A stretch of 64,000 nucleotides of DNA from Simmondsia chinensis (GCA_018398585.1 JAGTTD010000011.1:31244164-31308163), one strand, 5' to 3'. Counted from the first letter of the stretch, positions 23,818 to 35,324 are shown. Notes: a model not told the origin generated them from the sequence alone. Made by a program: numbers and translations.

Positions 23818-26800
23818 AAAAAAACAAAGGAAAAAAAGATCTTGCAGTGAATTAATTTGATTTATGTTCTGTGTTTTTCAGGGCTGCTGTTACATGTGGT
23901 GCCTGTGAAGGGTAAAATCTTAGTGCCTGTACTTTACATGCTCTTCAAGCCTAGCATGATAACTATACTTTACATGCTCTTCATACAGACGCTTCATATC
24001 TATAATAACTATCAAACCATCATATATCAGGTTGGGAGTCCTCAGAAACAGTCTCTCGTCTGCGTCTCACCCTGATGGGGTAAGACTGCGTACATCCTAC
24101 CCCTCCCAAACCCTGCGCAAGCGGGAGCCCTTGAGGCACTAGGCATGTTGTTGTTGTATCTCTGCTATGCGTTAGCATATCCTTTTGGCTTATAATTCTT
24201 ACAAGTTTAGTTGTTTTCTGGCATAAATGAATATGCTGAGTGCTGACTGCTTAGCCTTCACCACTCTTTGTTTCTTTAATATTTCCATGCCCCTGTAAGT
24301 AAACTTAAACTAACAGAAGTAGGTTAAAAGCAGTAGAAGGGGGAAAGGTGGACGTAACGACTGGGGCAGAAATAGTTGGAACAACACTTGATGCCTGCTT
24401 AACAATTCAGAGGATATTTTTTTTTATATAGATCTGAGTGGTAAAAGGCATTTTGTTTAGCATGCTTCATTTATTGCTATGACTATGATTCTTTTCTTTT
24501 ATTATCTTTTTATTTCATTTCTTTTGTGTTAGTGGTACTTATTTACTTTCCTATTTTGCCTTTTTTTTTTTTGGGGGGGGGGGGGGGGGTGTTTGGGTTT
24601 TAGGAGCTCCAGTTTTGTATATGCTATGCAGTATCTTTTTCTATCCAGACTCCAATTATAAAACTACTTTTTTTCGTCTTTTTGTTTACACTATAAAAGG
24701 AGATGTAAAAATATATTTTCTGTCAAACAAGCACAGGCCTTACAATCAACTAAAGTTTTTTTCACTGTTTTAAGTCTTCAAAAAGTTGAACCAAACACAC
24801 ATAGTAATTCTTTTTCATATGCCTCTTGTTTGCTAGGCCTTGTTGTAGTCTATTTTAATCCACTCAGTTCCAGCTGATTTTGACAATAATTGTCTTTTAC
24901 CTATAAAATAGAAAGGATATTCTTAAGGCTGCAATTTTTTAGGGTTGGGGCCTCTTCGGAAATAGCCTCCTTTCAGGGTAGCACCTTTAGGGGTAAAGCT
25001 GCATACGTCTCACCCTCTCCAAATCCTGCCTTGGCGGGAGTCTTTTGAGGCACTGGGTTCGCTGTTGTATTTTTAAGGCTGCATTTTAACTAAATTTATG
25101 TTACACATCACTTTCAGCCTCAAGATTTTAACTTTTACTGTGCATGAGCAGGTTATTGCCACAAGGAATGTACCTTGAGTTCAAATATCTCAACCGTGAA
25201 TAACGTTGAATACATAATTACATGCAAGAAGTGTCACCATGGTAAAACTCCTCAAAACAACGGTAACATTGAATCTCCAACAAGTCCCTTGGCCATGCCA
25301 GGCCAAGAGAATTCGAAATCCGTTTCCACTTCTAAAAGCGCAAAGCAAAAAAATGATCATCAAAAATTGTCATCGGTTGAAACTCCTATGAATCCTTCTG
25401 GGAAGAAGCCAACTAGTTCTAATCGAAGTTCAACGGGAAAGAGTAAAAAACGACCGTGTTCCTGGGGTCTTATATGGAGGAAGAAGAACACCGAAGAAAC
25501 TGGGGCTGAATTCAAGCTCAGGAGCATCCTCTACAGGGGCAATTGTGATAGTATGAGTTTTTCGGAACCTGTTTGCCACTTGTGCCAGAAGCCATATAAC
25601 CCTCATTTGATGTACATTCGATGTGAATCATGCCAAGGTAAGCATGATTGCAGAATTTTCCCCACTCTCACTCTCTCCCTGTCCATCTTTTGTTTTCTAG
25701 CTTGTGAATTCGCAACAGCATTCCTTCAACCGTAGTTTGTTGGATACTTAGTAGAATATGGTATGGGAATTAAATGCAAGTTAATATGTTTGTGTATTCT
25801 TCATCTTTATACATAAAAATTCTGGTCATACCTCATTATACTTATAAAAATACTATATATAGTTACATTTATGTCTATAATAACTCATTTAAGATATTGA
25901 TAGAGTACAACAACAACAAGAAGCCCGGTGCCTCCAAGGGCTCCCGCAAAGATATTGGTAGAGTAGAGTGATATAATCTTGTAGTTTGACTTTTGACCGG
26001 ATGGTTTTATCCCCTAATAAAGGTAACAAAAGAAACATAACACATAAAAAAAGAGTTGCAAAAGTCAATTGTTTGGGGGTTGAAGTTACAAATTTAGCAA
26101 AATATAGAATATGGATATTTAATTTAGGTTTATGTACGATTATTTTCAACTGAATCATTTTTTTTTATTTGGGATAAATACAAATATGTGCATTGTACTT
26201 CTAACATGAAGAATGCGTATTTTACCGTGACAATAATACTTAAATGCTCAAAAAGAAAATGAATGTGTTTAATATGCAAGCATACGTGTATTTTACTAAC
26301 AATGTTTTTGTTGCTTGTGCAGGCTGGTATCATGCTGATGCTGTTGAACTTGACGAATCGAAACTTCCCAATTTGGTGGGTTTTAAATGTTGTCGGTGTC
26401 GCAGAATAAAATCACCCGTCTGTCCTTACGCAGACCCGGATCGTAAGAAGCCACAAGGGAAGAAATACATAGCTTCAGAAGGTTCTGGAGGTGTTTCCGA
26501 ACAAGAATCTTCGCTACCCACCACGCCATTCTCCCCCATGGAAGATGTTTATATACAGGTGGATGATCCCTTTATTTTCTCCATTCCTGAAGCGGAATCG
26601 ATGCCCGAGTCAAACGAAGAAGTTGATTTTGAATTTAACGATCAAGTTGATGCTCCCTTTTTCTCTGATTCAAGAGTTGAAGAGATTCCACAGACGGATG
26701 TGGATATGGATTTCGAATGGGAATCTCAGGTTGATCCTCCCCTTGTCTCTGATTCTCGAGTTGAACAGGTTCCCCAAAAGCTTCCAGTACGAAGGCAGGT

Positions 26801-27194
26801 GAAAGGTGGAGATTCCTCAGCCGGATACAACGATTCTCATGCCGAATGGGATGTTTCAAATGACGGTCTGAACAATGAATACGAAAAGTTCTACTACGAG
26901 AACACTGACTATGAACCACAGACGTACTTCTCATTCACAGAGCTGCTGGCGAGTGACGATGGTCAAGTAGGAGCAGACACTTCTGGGTTTCAAGGTCAAT
27001 GTGAAATGGGATTTATGGATCAACATATGGAACCAGCAGTAGATGGGTGTTGCAGTATGTGTTCATTAACGACGCCAACACCCGATCTATCTTGTCAGAC
27101 CTGTGGGTTACAGATCCACAGCCACTGTTCTCCATGGGAAGAGTCACCCCCAGGTGAAAGTTGGAGGTGTGGCAACTGCAAGGCATGGCGGTGA
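18543..27194 (+). CDS. PTM: DDT/PHD-finger chromatin protein, PTM-like
   Basis: Inferred exons: 18543-19438, 19629-20288, 20789-22055, 22554-22845, 22976-23100, 23247-23706, 23882-23911, 25152-25637, 26323-27194; about 1,694 aa. Domains: AT-hooks RGRPRK (residues ~9-14) and RRGRPPKKK (~31-39); a Tudor-like domain (GRYVFKEFEDSGVFLGKVVY, YRVDYEDGDCEDL); a DDT domain (~235-295, LLSVYGFLRSFSVRLFLSPF); a WHIM-like part; PHD finger 1 (~438-480, CRLCGMDGVLLCCDGCPSAY); PHD-like CGACEGYCHKEC; a further PHD CHLCQKPYNPHLMYIRCESC across the last intron; and a C-terminal finger CSMCSLTTPTPDLSCQTCG. Arabidopsis PTM is reported as a chloroplast-to-nucleus retrograde factor; I do not see obvious membrane helices here, so the role is by homology only. 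The downstream in-frame ATG (MEPRVV) was preferred over an upstream one at 18489 that reads through a T-run. Three +1 insertions interrupt the frame (near 23610, 23668 and 23909); correcting them on paper gives consistent phase through all exons. Confidence 0.85.
23773..23824. repeat. C35 then A17 homopolymer pair, PTM intron
   Basis: A run of 35 C (23773-23807) is followed directly by 17 A (23808-23824) in the short intron between the 23706 donor and the 23882 acceptor. The opposite strand is a G35 tract capable of G-quadruplex formation. Homopolymer length may be inaccurate. Confidence 0.9.
24029..24158 (+). mobile_element. Angio-tail SINE, PTM intron
   Basis: GGTTGGGAGTCCTCAGAAAC, AAGACTGCGTACATCCTACC and GCGGGAGCCCTTGAGGCACT followed by TTGTTGTTG match the family tail. 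There is no 5S head. It lies in the 1.2-kb intron before the exon at 25152. Confidence 0.85.
24573..24589. repeat. G17 homopolymer preceded by T12
   Basis: Seventeen G follow a twelve-T run in the same PTM intron region as the C35 tract. It is a potential G-quadruplex and a site of likely length error. Confidence 0.9.
24939..25071 (+). mobile_element. Angio-tail SINE with target duplication, PTM intron
   Basis: It starts AGGGTTGGGGCCTCTTCGGA, contains AAAGCTGCATACGTCTCACC and GGCGGGAGTCTTTTGAGGC, and ends CACTGGGTTCGCTGTTG. Imperfect duplications CTTAAGGCTGCAATTTT (24922-24938) and TTTAAGGCTGCATTTT (25072-25087) flank it. The start coincides with the point where the 5S/tail junction lies in longer copies, so it is either 5'-truncated there or headless. 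Confidence 0.88.
25908..25948 (-). mobile_element. 41-bp 5'-truncated SINE insertion, PTM intron
   Basis: Only the last ~40 bp of the tail is present (minus strand GGGAGCCCTTGGAGGCACCG, then TTGTTGTTG). Duplications AAGATATTGATAGAGTA (25891-25907) and AAGATATTGGTAGAGTA (25949-25965) flank it, so it is a complete but very short insertion, not an eroded copy. Confidence 0.9.
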
Positions 27195-27556
27195 CTCCGT
27201 TCTGGGCTAAGTTTTCTATGTGGGGTAGACTATATGCCTATGTGTAATGTGTTCATGATGACACGGGAGCCCGTAGAATGACAATGGTGCCAATGTTGAC
27301 ATCGCTGTGATTTATCGATGGAGGACTGTGCTAGTGCTTTACGCAGTTGGGAGATCATGCTTGCGTGTGGGCTGCAGGATGAGGAAACGGGATTAAAAAG
27401 GCAAGGGTCGACGACGAATGTAGTTTACAGGGTGGATGTGTTGGGGCTCTTTTTTCTGCAGGTACATTCTTTGGTCACTTAAAAGAAGTTAAAAATGTGG
27501 AAAGCTAAAAGGTTGGTTTGTGCCCCTCGACCCCCCCTTCCCCCCCCTTGAGCTGT

Positions 27557-27602
<46 letters not shown>

Positions 27603-28022
27603 ATTTGTATTGCGAAGGAAGGCCCAATTATTCTAAAGGGTATTGAAGATGTCATTTCTTACTTGAATTTTATGACAACCAAGATGTCAATGTTTGTGAC
27701 TGATTGAATCCAATGGCTCTACTTGCCCTCCATTTCATCATAAATTCAATTACCAATTTCACCCCTATTGCATCTAGTATTTAAGGTCGGTTCGTTGGGA
27801 TATAGCTTGGCGACGGAGAATTTCGGGCGTCAAAGAAACCACCTATATTTGATCTCTACTAAGGACAAAAGTTGGTCTTGTTTAACTGGTCCCCTCTCCT
27901 CCTAAGACTTTACCAACATATAAAAATAAAATAAAATCTAATATTAAGGTTGTATTTGTGCCTTTATTATTATTATAATCGTTCCTATGTAAAAATTTGG
28001 AGGAGCATGTAGCAATTGGAAC
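27195..28022. other. PTM 3' flank with (GA)n microsatellite
   Basis: The region holds the presumed 3' UTR, a C-rich run near 27530-27548, and a (GA) tract of about 44 bp at 27559-27602. No further gene is seen. Confidence 0.6.
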
Positions 28023-28164
28023 GAGTTTTTGATTTGATTTAATGGTTAGACTATCACCCCTACGTATGAGATCTTGGATTCGGGACTCGTATTCCTTCCT
28101 CCCCCGATATTAATGGCTCATTAGCATGATATTATACTCCTTGTAAGAAAAAAAAAAAAAAAAG
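28023..28164 (+). mobile_element. tRNA-derived SINE with poly(A) tail
   Basis: TTAATGGTTAGACTATCACC contains a box-A-like motif and TCTTGGATTCGGGACTCGT a box-B-like motif about 30 bp further on. The element ends in A17. Probable target duplications AGCAATTGGAA (28011-28021) and AGTAATTGGAA (28167-28177) flank it. Confidence 0.75.
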
Positions 28165-28199
28165 GCAGTAATTGGAAGCCCTATATGCTCCTAAAGGCT

Positions 28200-28580
28200 T
28201 ATGTAATATAGTTTGTAATTATTAAGAAAATAAAAGAATTTTAAAATCTTTTTTTTTTCTTATTTTTAATTTCAACTCAAAATTTAAGAAAATTAGAGAA
28301 CAAAAATGTATAGAACTTAACTATTATTGAAGTCTAATTTTTCAAAAACTAAGAGCCGAAAACAAAAAATCAAACTATGGGTCCTAAGCAAGGCTGGACT
28401 TTACCCCAAACAATCCAACCAAGCAATTACTTGTGACTCCCAAATCATTAAAATTATAATTTTTAAAGTATTAATTGTTAATGTTAATAAATTTTATAAT
28501 AAAATTTCTTATAATTTATTAGATATGAAGGACTTCACTTAAAATTTACGGTGGAGACCTCGAAAATGTTAGGATCAGCT
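28200..28580. other. AT-rich foldback-like spacer
   Basis: Poly-T and poly-A segments with the phrases TTTAAAATCTTTTTTTTTCT and TTTAAAGTATTAATTG suggest a decayed MITE, but no termini could be defined. The predicted 71-aa frame here has no recognisable features. Confidence 0.35.
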
Positions 28581-28926
28581 CCAATCCTAGTAAAATAATG
28601 AGCCATTTTGGATTAAGAAAAATGGAACAAATTAAATTAGATCACCCTAGAGGGCAAAAACAAATATTTATCAGAAATGAAATTCACAGTTACATCCGAG
28701 CATTCTACCTTACCTTTTAATAACACCACCCCCCAAAACAACATACAATTACCCTAACATGAACGAACAGCACATCCTCCAAAATTACAATGGAGCAACA
28801 TCAAAGCAACCAAAAAAATAAATTTAAGATATGTGTAGATCAACGATTTCGACGTATTTAACGAGTTCCTCAAAGGAATCAGGAACAAACACATCCGGTC
28901 TCAGTAGAGATTTCCCATTATAAATT

Positions 28927-31900
28927 CTAGCTGGATGCGATTGGTTTCGAAATGGCCTGCTTGATTGCATCTGCGTATGTCCTATGTTGGTATGTAAGTG
29001 TTGATTCAAGCAGATCCCACAGTGATGTCTTTGGGTTCCATCCTGCATATTTTCCGCAAAATCGTAGTGATTCCATTAGAACATAGCTTGCAGGAAAATA
29101 CTATAAATAGGATATATTTATTTTGACGGAAAACTATTTGTCTCTATTCTATTAACAATTACAGATATGGAAAACGTTCACCTCAGCTAAGGAGGAAACT
29201 GACATCCACCGAAGGCGAGAACATTTCCTTAATGGAGGGATAACGTTTTTTTTTGTGATGGTCTAATGTCATATGCTATGTTTTAATTTAACCTTAACTA
29301 GGGCAAGTATAAACCATTACGAACTTAAAGAATAAAGTCATTTTCTTTAGCTAGCTACAAAGACAAGTTTTTAAGAAATTTTATAAAGAAAGATATTCCA
29401 CAAGGAAGTCAGAATTGTTACTTCTTTCTTTTAGGATTGGGGGCTTTTGAAAACAGTCTGTTTAGTAGGTAGAACCCTGTAGGGAATAGACTACGTATAT
29501 CTTACCCTCTCTGTATCCTACTTTGGTGGGAGCCTCTTTGAGGCAGTGAGTGGTGCTTGTTGAAAATGCTTTCTTTGAAACGTAAGGACCCAAAGAATCC
29601 CTGGTTAAGAAATGAAATTGACCCCAGAAATCAAGAGATAAAGGAGTTACCAAGCTGTCTATTGATGATTGTCATGTCTGGAATTCTCTTGTCGCTGTCG
29701 TCGTACCCTTCACCGTAGAATTCTTTGGAGCTCACGTCAATGGTTGGTGTTTCCAGAGGTGGTTCTCCACTCACTTTTGTGTAGACCTGCAAAATATAAT
29801 AAAATCAATTAATAATATTGTAATAAAACTCAGCATAAAGCATAGGGAAAGAAACGCAAATAAAGAGTAAAACTGGGGTTATTCAATGACCTGGGTCATC
29901 ATTTCAGCTAGTTGTCTAACGGTAACTTCATTGTTAGGGTTGCCAACATTGAAGATGTGACCATTTGCTCTCTCTGGGTTTTCCTGCACAGACACATCTT
30001 CATCAGTCAATTAATTGTCCCCTTAGTCATTTATGTAAGGTTACTTAACACAGGTCCATGTACTTTAACTACTGTGTTAATTTAGTCTTTGTACTTCTAA
30101 TTGTGTAGATTTTATACTTGTACATTTTTGATTGTGTAAGTTAATCCTAGGGTAAAACAGAGATTAAGTTGACAATGGTTTTTTTAGTGATTGAGTGGGT
30201 CTAAATTGGGTCAATAGGTATTGTTTATATTGGGTCACTTGCATTTGACAGCGATTGGACTGTTAAAAATTACGTCATTAACTAAGTTTAATTTTACCAT
30301 CGAACTAAATTAACACAATATAAATTGTATAGGGCCTAAATTGACACAATTAAAAGTAAATAGACTAAATTGACACAATGTAGAAAGTATAGACACCTTA
30401 GACATAAATAACCCTTTATCTAATCTCTTAGCAAATTCCTAAAAACCATGACTTCAATAAATAAAGGGAAGGATATGATTAAGCACACTAAACATACAAT
30501 CATCAACAGCACAGCTTCAATTGCATCCTTGATGTAAACGAAAGTTCTCTGGGATTTACCACCATCCACTAGCTTGAGTGGCTCATGGCGCAAGAGATTC
30601 TGCGACACAGTACACCAATATTGCTACCATAAGGGGCCTTTAAGAACACAAAATGGGGAGAACAGCAGCGGAATTTTAAAAGGGGTTGAGGGAAGAAAGA
30701 TAAACTAGAGCTTACATTACTGAAGCAAGCCAAAACTCTAGGAACTCCCTCACTTGGGCCATCAATGCCGGGTATAAAATCCATCCTAGGACCAATCCAG
30801 TTGAAAGGTCTAACTATGGTGAACTGAAGTCCATTTTCGGCACCCTCGGCTGAAAAAGGAGAGATTATGAGTTAGATAAAAAGCTAAAACGTTATTCTAG
30901 GTAAAAAGCCAACCAATACATGGAGGTGTAAGTTACCATAGATAAGCCTCTCAATCAATTGTTTTGCGCACGCATACGACCACCTCTGTTTCTCAATGGG
31001 ACCGAAGATGCAAGGGGAAGCATCCTCTTTGAGCACAAAGTATGCGGGGTCCTACAGCAGCATAGCACATGCATATAATTATAACTGCACATGCGGAGTG
31101 GAAAAACAAAAAGAGCATTCACCCGAATAATAATACTAGGCTGGACCATCTGAGGCCCTATTGTTCAATGCATCTAGACCTGTTGTTCAATGCATCTAGA
31201 AGTACTATAAAACAAATCATGAAGAATAAACCTAGCACTAAGCCAAGTGATGGGCAAGATACAATGACGAAGAAACCAGAAAAATCAAAAACTGCATGAG
31301 TTAAGAGTCAGCGACAAGGCCAACAAAACACGGCATATTTATGCTTATTTACACTATCATGTATCAGAACCAAAATGCTCAACATAATCTTGACACATGA
31401 AATATGGGAATAACAGCATCAAATGGTACAGTCCTAATGGATAAGAAAACTGAATAATGATATGTTATCAACATGGAACCTGAGTTTCTTCAGACTGAAA
31501 CGAATAGCATTCTCTAGGACTTCATAATTCACTAGGTTCCAAATTGAATCAAATATCTATCCTATGTTACAGAAGAATGTATTTTCTTTCGACAGGGCAA
31601 TCAAAGAAGCAACGTAAGAGGGTATCAACACGCAAGCACCAGATCCCATTAGAACTCCGAAGTTAAGCGTGCTTGGGTGAGAATAATACCAAGATGAGTG
31701 ACCTCCTGGCAAGTCCTCATGCACCCCTCGGGTTGAAGGGGGAAGGCTGTGTACATCCACCCCCGCCCCTCCAAAGACCCTGCTTAGGCAGGAGCCCTTG
31801 GGGCACTAGGAATGTTGCTTTAGGGCAATCAAAGAAGCAAGTTTATAGTCTAGAGACCTATAGATATAGTAGGTATAGGGACATGGGTCCTCTACTCAAG

Positions 31901-33951
31901 ATCACCCAATAAATCTGTTCCCTGAGTTACCCATATGACACTTTACCTGGCAATGATATATACAGATGCAAACCACGAAAAATTGATGCATAACTCCTAT
32001 ACCACTGTCTCGCCTATTGTAAGATGAATTGACCTTATACCTACTAACATTCATCAAAAGTGCAAAAGGACTTAATCTAAGTCCTATCTAACTGTTTTAC
32101 ATGTTAAAAGTATTTAGCAGAAGAATCAAGCTATGACATTATCATGATACACAGATTTACTACACAAATGTTTGACTTAAACATGGTAGCTCAAGTCACA
32201 TCACACAATGTAAAGTGATATGACAGGTAGACTTACTATATAAACAAATCAACTCAGCTAGACATGATCACTGATATCATATTACAACACACTGTATTTA
32301 TGCCACAAAAGGAACAGACAATATGATATAGCCCTTTGAATAAATGTCAAATATGAACTAAGGTGAAATTCAAGAGTAACCTTTATTAATAGGGATAACC
32401 ATTCGTCAGTAAACAATTAATCACTATATTAAAAAGATGACATCTTTAGGTGCAAGCTACAATAGAAATAAGCAGATCTACTACGGAACGAAGAAAGTAT
32501 ACAGTAGTGAATAGAGCAAAGAAGCTTCAGAAAAGAATGGCACATTACAGATAATTACTTAAAAACATCAAGAAAATCATAGATCTACATTCAAAAAACG
32601 GAATTCAACATCAATGTGGAACACAAAACACAGAAAACTAACGCTTACCTGACGAAGAGGACTGTCTTTGGGAAGGAAGCAACCAATTGTCTTCCCATAC
32701 ACTTCACAAGTAGAAAAGTGAATGAGACGCTTGCCATTCTCTGAACAGTACTTCACCTGTAGTTGAAGTAACACGAAATTAAAACATCCCAAATCAACAT
32801 GAATGTTGTTCAATGATGCACCAAATCTTTGGAATTATGCAGCAAAAACGGAACTATAATCCATCTTGGGACTGAATTACATACCACTGGCAGTGCATCA
32901 ATGAAATTGCTGTAGATTGTATCAAGAGGGCGCGTGTTATAATCAGCTGGGGTGCAGATCGCTGCTAAATTTATCGTCTACATAGGCAAATGAAGCATAA
33001 TTCAGCACAGGTTGATATTGGGTAAAAAATTAAAGAGTTATATATGTCTGCTGGACCCTCGTGTTTTTAAGTTTCTCTCATCGTCTTCTGTCTAAGTTGG
33101 TCTCGTATCTTCTTAACTTTATTCAAATTAGTCCATCGTCTTTTCTTTTATTCCAAATAGTCATCTTTTCTTTTGTTTCAAATGATGGCTTATCTTTGTA
33201 ATTTTATTCAGGTGAGTCCTTTATCTTTTCTTTTGCTCAAAATCGTCAATAATGTTTCAGTTTATGACAAAATTGGTTTCTATATGGTGACCAAAATTAG
33301 GTAAAATTAAACAGACGAGACACCAATTTTGACAAAAAAATAAAACATTATGAACCATTTTAAATAAGGAAAAAAGCCGGGAGACTACCCATTTAAACAA
33401 ATTTAAAAAGATCCAAGACCAACAGTGTAAATCACTCAAAAAATTAACGGAAATGGAAATGACTCCAAACAAAAAATACAAACAAAGATAACTAACAATC
33501 AGATCTACATTCAGTGCAACGAAATTCACCCTTACTTCAACAACACCGAACAAATCACCACGTAAACAACACTAATCACATCTATTTCCAAAATTACGCA
33601 ATCAAACACCGCATAATCCAAAATCAACCACAAGAAACGTCAAATCAACAAAGAAATCAGAAAGAACTCGAAAATCACCAGATCCGCCATCCTAATTAGA
33701 CCTTCAAGCCTAGAATCATGCTTGATATTAATCCGATGAAACTGAATGCGATCCGCCCAAGGCAGCGACGCCGGCTCAAGCAAGTGCTTGATCTTGTCAT
33801 TGTAAACATCAACCGCGAGCACTTTGTGCGGCGTCTCCGCCATGAGCTTCTCGCAAAGATGAGATCCGATGAAACCGCCGGCGCCGATCATGCAAATTGT
33901 GATCGGAGTAATGGCGTTTCCGTCGAGATCTACTCTATTTGGCGTAGCCAT
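28927..33951 (-). CDS. AXS: UDP-D-apiose/UDP-D-xylose synthase
   Basis: NAD+-dependent short-chain dehydrogenase-type enzyme that decarboxylates UDP-glucuronate to UDP-apiose and UDP-xylose in the cytosol, feeding cell-wall RG-II and apiogalacturonan. Nine exons on the minus strand: 33951-33679, 32977-32885, 32756-32649, 31051-30937, 30849-30716, 30599-30498, 29983-29891, 29786-29651, 29042-28927; total 1,170 nt, exactly 389 aa plus stop, the usual length. The NAD-binding motif GAGGFIGSHL is at residues 23-32. Y184 and K188 (SYACAK) are the YxxxK pair. C99 (AAICTP) and C139 (STCEVYG) fit the cysteines reported for ring contraction. The C-terminal blocks MDFIPGIDGPSEGVPRVLAC, FNVGNPNNEV and FYGEGYDDSDKRIPDM are hallmarks of the family. 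All splice sites are GT-AG and in phase, and no lesion was seen. Introns carry a 5S-headed SINE, an Angio-tail SINE and two MITEs. Which AXS paralogue is undetermined. Confidence 0.97.
29432..29563 (+). mobile_element. Angio-tail SINE, AXS intron 8
   Basis: TAGGATTGGGGGCTTTTGAA, AACAGTCTGTTTAGTAGG, GACTACGTATATCTTACCC and GGTGGGAGCCTCTTTGAGGC follow the tail consensus with many substitutions. No 5S head is present. It is antisense to the host gene. Confidence 0.75.
30040..30415. repeat. MITE family II copy, AXS intron 6
   Basis: The left arm has GTGTTAATTTAGTCTTTGTA and the right arm the inverted ACTAAATTGACACAATG. The central ATTGGGTCACTTGCATTTGA is the complement of the family's AAGTGACCCAAT phrase. 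It is non-coding. Confidence 0.65.
31613..31821 (+). mobile_element. 5S-headed SINE, AXS intron 3
   Basis: It begins CGTAAGAGGGTATCAACACG, so the 5S 5' end is retained, then CACCAGATCCCATTAGAACT, AAGTTAAGCGTGCTTGGGTG and GAGTGACCTCCTGGCAAGTC. The junction CTCATGCACCCCTCGGGTTG is shortened relative to subfamilies A and B. The tail has AAGGCTGTGTACATCCACCC and GGCAGGAGCCCTTGGGGCAC. A perfect 19-bp duplication AGGGCAATCAAAGAAGCAA (31594-31612, 31822-31840) flanks it. It is antisense to AXS. Confidence 0.95.
33030..33440. repeat. MITE family I copy, AXS intron 1
   Basis: Left-arm phrases such as ATTCAAATTAGTCCATCGTC and TTCAAATGATGGCTTATC are mirrored on the right by AACCATTTTAAATAAGG and GACCAACAGTGTAAATCACT. 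Other copies are at 34622-35040, 35695-36075, 50525-50750 and 60965-61225. All are non-coding foldbacks ending in GTGTAAAT. Confidence 0.65.
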
Positions 33952-34139
33952 TGCTGAGAATTTTGACGAGCTTTCGCGGCGGTTATCGCGAGTGTCCTAC
34001 ACGAGAACGCACAGAGACTCTCTCTCTCTCTCTGGTTATTCTCTCACTACAAGTGCGGAGGAGCGGGGAAATTACTTAAAGCCCATATTATACATAGAGT
34101 GAATGCCAGGGGTTCGAGGAGGCCGTGGGTGTGGGTCCT

Positions 34140-34330
34140 ACACTTTTTTTTTTTTTTTTTTTTTTTTTTTCTGCTAACAAGAAACTCGATTACCTGGTAA
34201 ACCTCAATTCATGCAGTGACCGACACCCCATAGGAGCTAGTTAAGTCAGAAATTTCTTAAGAAAAGGTTCAAGAGAAGGATCGAACTTCACACCCTTTGG
34301 TTATTCATTATCTTTTTATTTTTTTGGAAA
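34140..34330. other. Poly-T tract and unassigned repeat-like block
   Basis: A T-run of about 27 at 34144-34170 is followed by sequence ending GAAGGATCGAACTTCACACC, which resembles the reverse complement of a decayed tRNA-SINE head. The evidence is too weak for a firm call. Confidence 0.3.
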
Positions 34331-34359
34331 AAAAGATCGGAGATTGAGGTTGTTATGGG

Positions 34360-34625
34360 TTTGTGTACAACTCCAACTGACATCCTAACTATCGTCGATG
34401 ATATTCTGTATTGTCAAAGTAGTCAGGTCTCTTTTAATCATTATTTTCGGGAGGCAAAATGAGTTGTAGATTGGTTTGTGAACTTGGGCTTTTGGGGTTA
34501 TGGTCGATCAGTGTGGCAACACCCTCCAGTGGATCCTTATCTACTTTCATCAATGTTGATGCTTTAGGATCCTCTGGTTATTGTTACCTTTGTAAAAAAA
34601 ATAAAAAAATAGAAATAAAAAATTT
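34360..34625 (+). pseudogene. L1-type LINE 3' end, RNase H-like remnant
   Basis: With stops, the frame reads TPTDILTIVDDILYCQSSQ, then FREAK and VVDWFVNLG, and ends near a GTTACCTTTGTAAAAAAAAT A-rich tail. The pattern (HxFREAN-xxADWLAN) is the C-terminal part of the RNase H-like domain that closes plant L1 LINE ORF2. It is a decayed fragment. Confidence 0.6.
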
Positions 34626-35040
34626 ACACTATCGGTCCCTCATGTTTCTAGTTTTGTTCAAATTGATCTCTCATATTTTTTATTTTGTTCAAATTAGTCC
34701 CTCATCTTTTTAAATTTGATGAAACTAGTTTCTCATCTTTTCTTTTGTTCAAAAATGCTCCCTCATGTTTTATTTTATTACAAAATTAGCCTCTCATCTT
34801 TTTAATATGTACCTAATTTTGTCATAATACGCGGGACTAATTTTATTATAAAATAAAATATGAAGGACAATTTTGAACCAAAGAAAAGATAAGAGACTAA
34901 TTTAAATAAATTTACAAAATTGAGAGGCCAATTGAAAAAAGTTATAAAAATATGGGATAAATTTAAACAAAAATATATAAATAACTAATTTGAACAAACT
35001 TAAAAAGATAAGGACTAGTGGTGTAAATCACTCGGCAAAT
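34622..35040. repeat. MITE family I copy
   Basis: Termini TTTACACTATCGGTCCCTCA and, reverse-complemented from the right, GATTTACACCACTAGTCC form a terminal inverted repeat. Arms carry TTTTGTTCAAATTAGTCCCT and its inverse. It directly follows the L1 remnant. Confidence 0.7.
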
Positions 35041-35324
35041 TATTCATTAAGATCAAAAAGACCTGCATCTGTTATAGCAAGAAAGAGGAAGAAACCCAAT
35101 CATAAACATAAGAACCCGGACTATATGCCACATTAGTTGTTCTAGGGATCCAAAAGAAAATTACATCTTAAAATATTAATATCAAAGGCTAGCATCTGTC
35201 TTCCATGGCGGATGCTCATTCTCATCCGATAGAGCTCGTATAAGTATTAAGCAATCAGACTTAAAATTAACATAATCAAACCGTTTTGATACAACTACCT
35301 CCCATTGAATATATTATATAAATA

